From: UBA2137 sp050251555
GTDB taxonomy: Bacteria > Pseudomonadota > Alphaproteobacteria > Micavibrionales > Micavibrionaceae
DNA: 23,099 nt
Assembly (NCBI GenBank): GCA_050251555.1
Contig: JBFWMN010000027.1
Span: 1 to 23,099, forward strand
Direction of reading: 5' to 3'
Position numbers and translations under genes: made by a program. A model generated the notes under the pieces. It had not been told where the DNA came from. It did not search any database and was given only the letters and a program-made list of their open reading frames with translations. Each line of letters opens with the position of its first letter. Within the stretch, counting starts at the first letter, position 1. Positions 22,980 to 23,099 of the stretch are shown one piece after another.

Positions 22980-23099
22980 ATGGCGGGCAAGCTGGGAGAT
23001 TGTTCGAACCATTTTCTTGAGCAAATGGAGGAATGGGGCAAGCTCCTGCGGCATTCCAGCCTTGCGCAATTGCAACCCGAAAACCTCAATGAAAGGGAG
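22980..23099 (+). CDS. Unidentified protein, N-terminal fragment (runs off right edge)
   Basis: A frame of 40 codons opens at ATG 22980 behind a purine-rich GGGAAGGGTGGAA ribosome-binding region and stays open to the window end. It begins MAGKLGDCSNHFLEQMEEWG and continues with a predicted amphipathic helix. I do not recognise the family. It is divergent from the Crp/Fnr gene with about 62 bp between starts. The good ribosome-binding site supports a real gene, but the fragment is too short to be sure. Confidence 0.45.
   Translation, partial: MAGKLGDCSNHFLEQMEEWGKLLRHSSLAQLQPENLNERE

Noticed and set aside
22881..23075. Minus-strand 64-codon frame at the right edge
   Set aside because: It overlaps the start of the Crp/Fnr gene out of frame and opposes the plus-strand frame at 22980, which has a far better ribosome-binding site.

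Overview
The window reads as a chromosomal stretch of an alphaproteobacterium (inferred). The support is a bacterial-type rplU-rpmA-obgE ribosomal block, a fix/cco-style ccoNOQP-GHIS operon, an acetyl-CoA-type MetA and FNR-type sites. A Micavibrionales-like lineage is possible, but this is a guess from overall flavour. Gene density is high: no intergenic gap exceeds about 225 bp, and there are no rRNA, tRNA, CRISPR, transposase or phage genes.

Layout. (1) 1-2201, minus strand: the 5' end of obgE, rpmA, rplU, rlmJ and a DUF3299-type secreted protein. (2) 1668-4088, minus strand: a compact ABC ATPase / FtsX-like permease / DUF3299 operon preceded by a strong Zur-like operator, so probably a zinc-responsive system. 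(3) 4180-7518: a divergent cysteine-synthase-family enzyme, a plus-strand FAD amine/amino-acid oxidoreductase and a convergent AEC transporter. (4) 7578-11157, minus strand: metA followed by five small metal/thiol-flavoured genes. These are a glutaredoxin-MauE fusion, a Cys/His/Met-rich exported protein, a beta-barrel-like exported protein, a MerP-like periplasmic HMA protein and a MerT-like membrane protein, ending in a strong terminator. This is the least conventional block here. (5) 11383-19895, plus strand: an operon starting with a TauE/SafE (DsbD_2-like) membrane protein, then ccoN, ccoO, ccoQ, ccoP, ccoG, ccoH, ccoI and ccoS, i.e. the complete cbb3 oxidase with its assembly and copper-loading genes. 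(6) 19988-20626: an OmpW-type porin gene interrupted by one in-frame TAA. (7) 20680-22917, minus strand: hemN and a Crp/Fnr regulator with an unusual C-terminal cysteine cluster. (8) A plus-strand reading frame runs off the right edge.

How it fits together. Three FNR/FixK-type palindromes precede the cco operon, the ompW gene and hemN, and the adjacent Crp/Fnr gene encodes the E-x-x-S-R recognition-helix pattern suited to such sites. The right half therefore looks like a self-contained low-oxygen regulon: oxidase, anaerobic haem synthesis, outer-membrane protein and regulator. The metal/thiol cluster lies back to back with this regulon across a shared 225-bp intergenic region that holds nested inverted repeats. 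It may handle copper for the oxidase or another soft metal; this is inference only.
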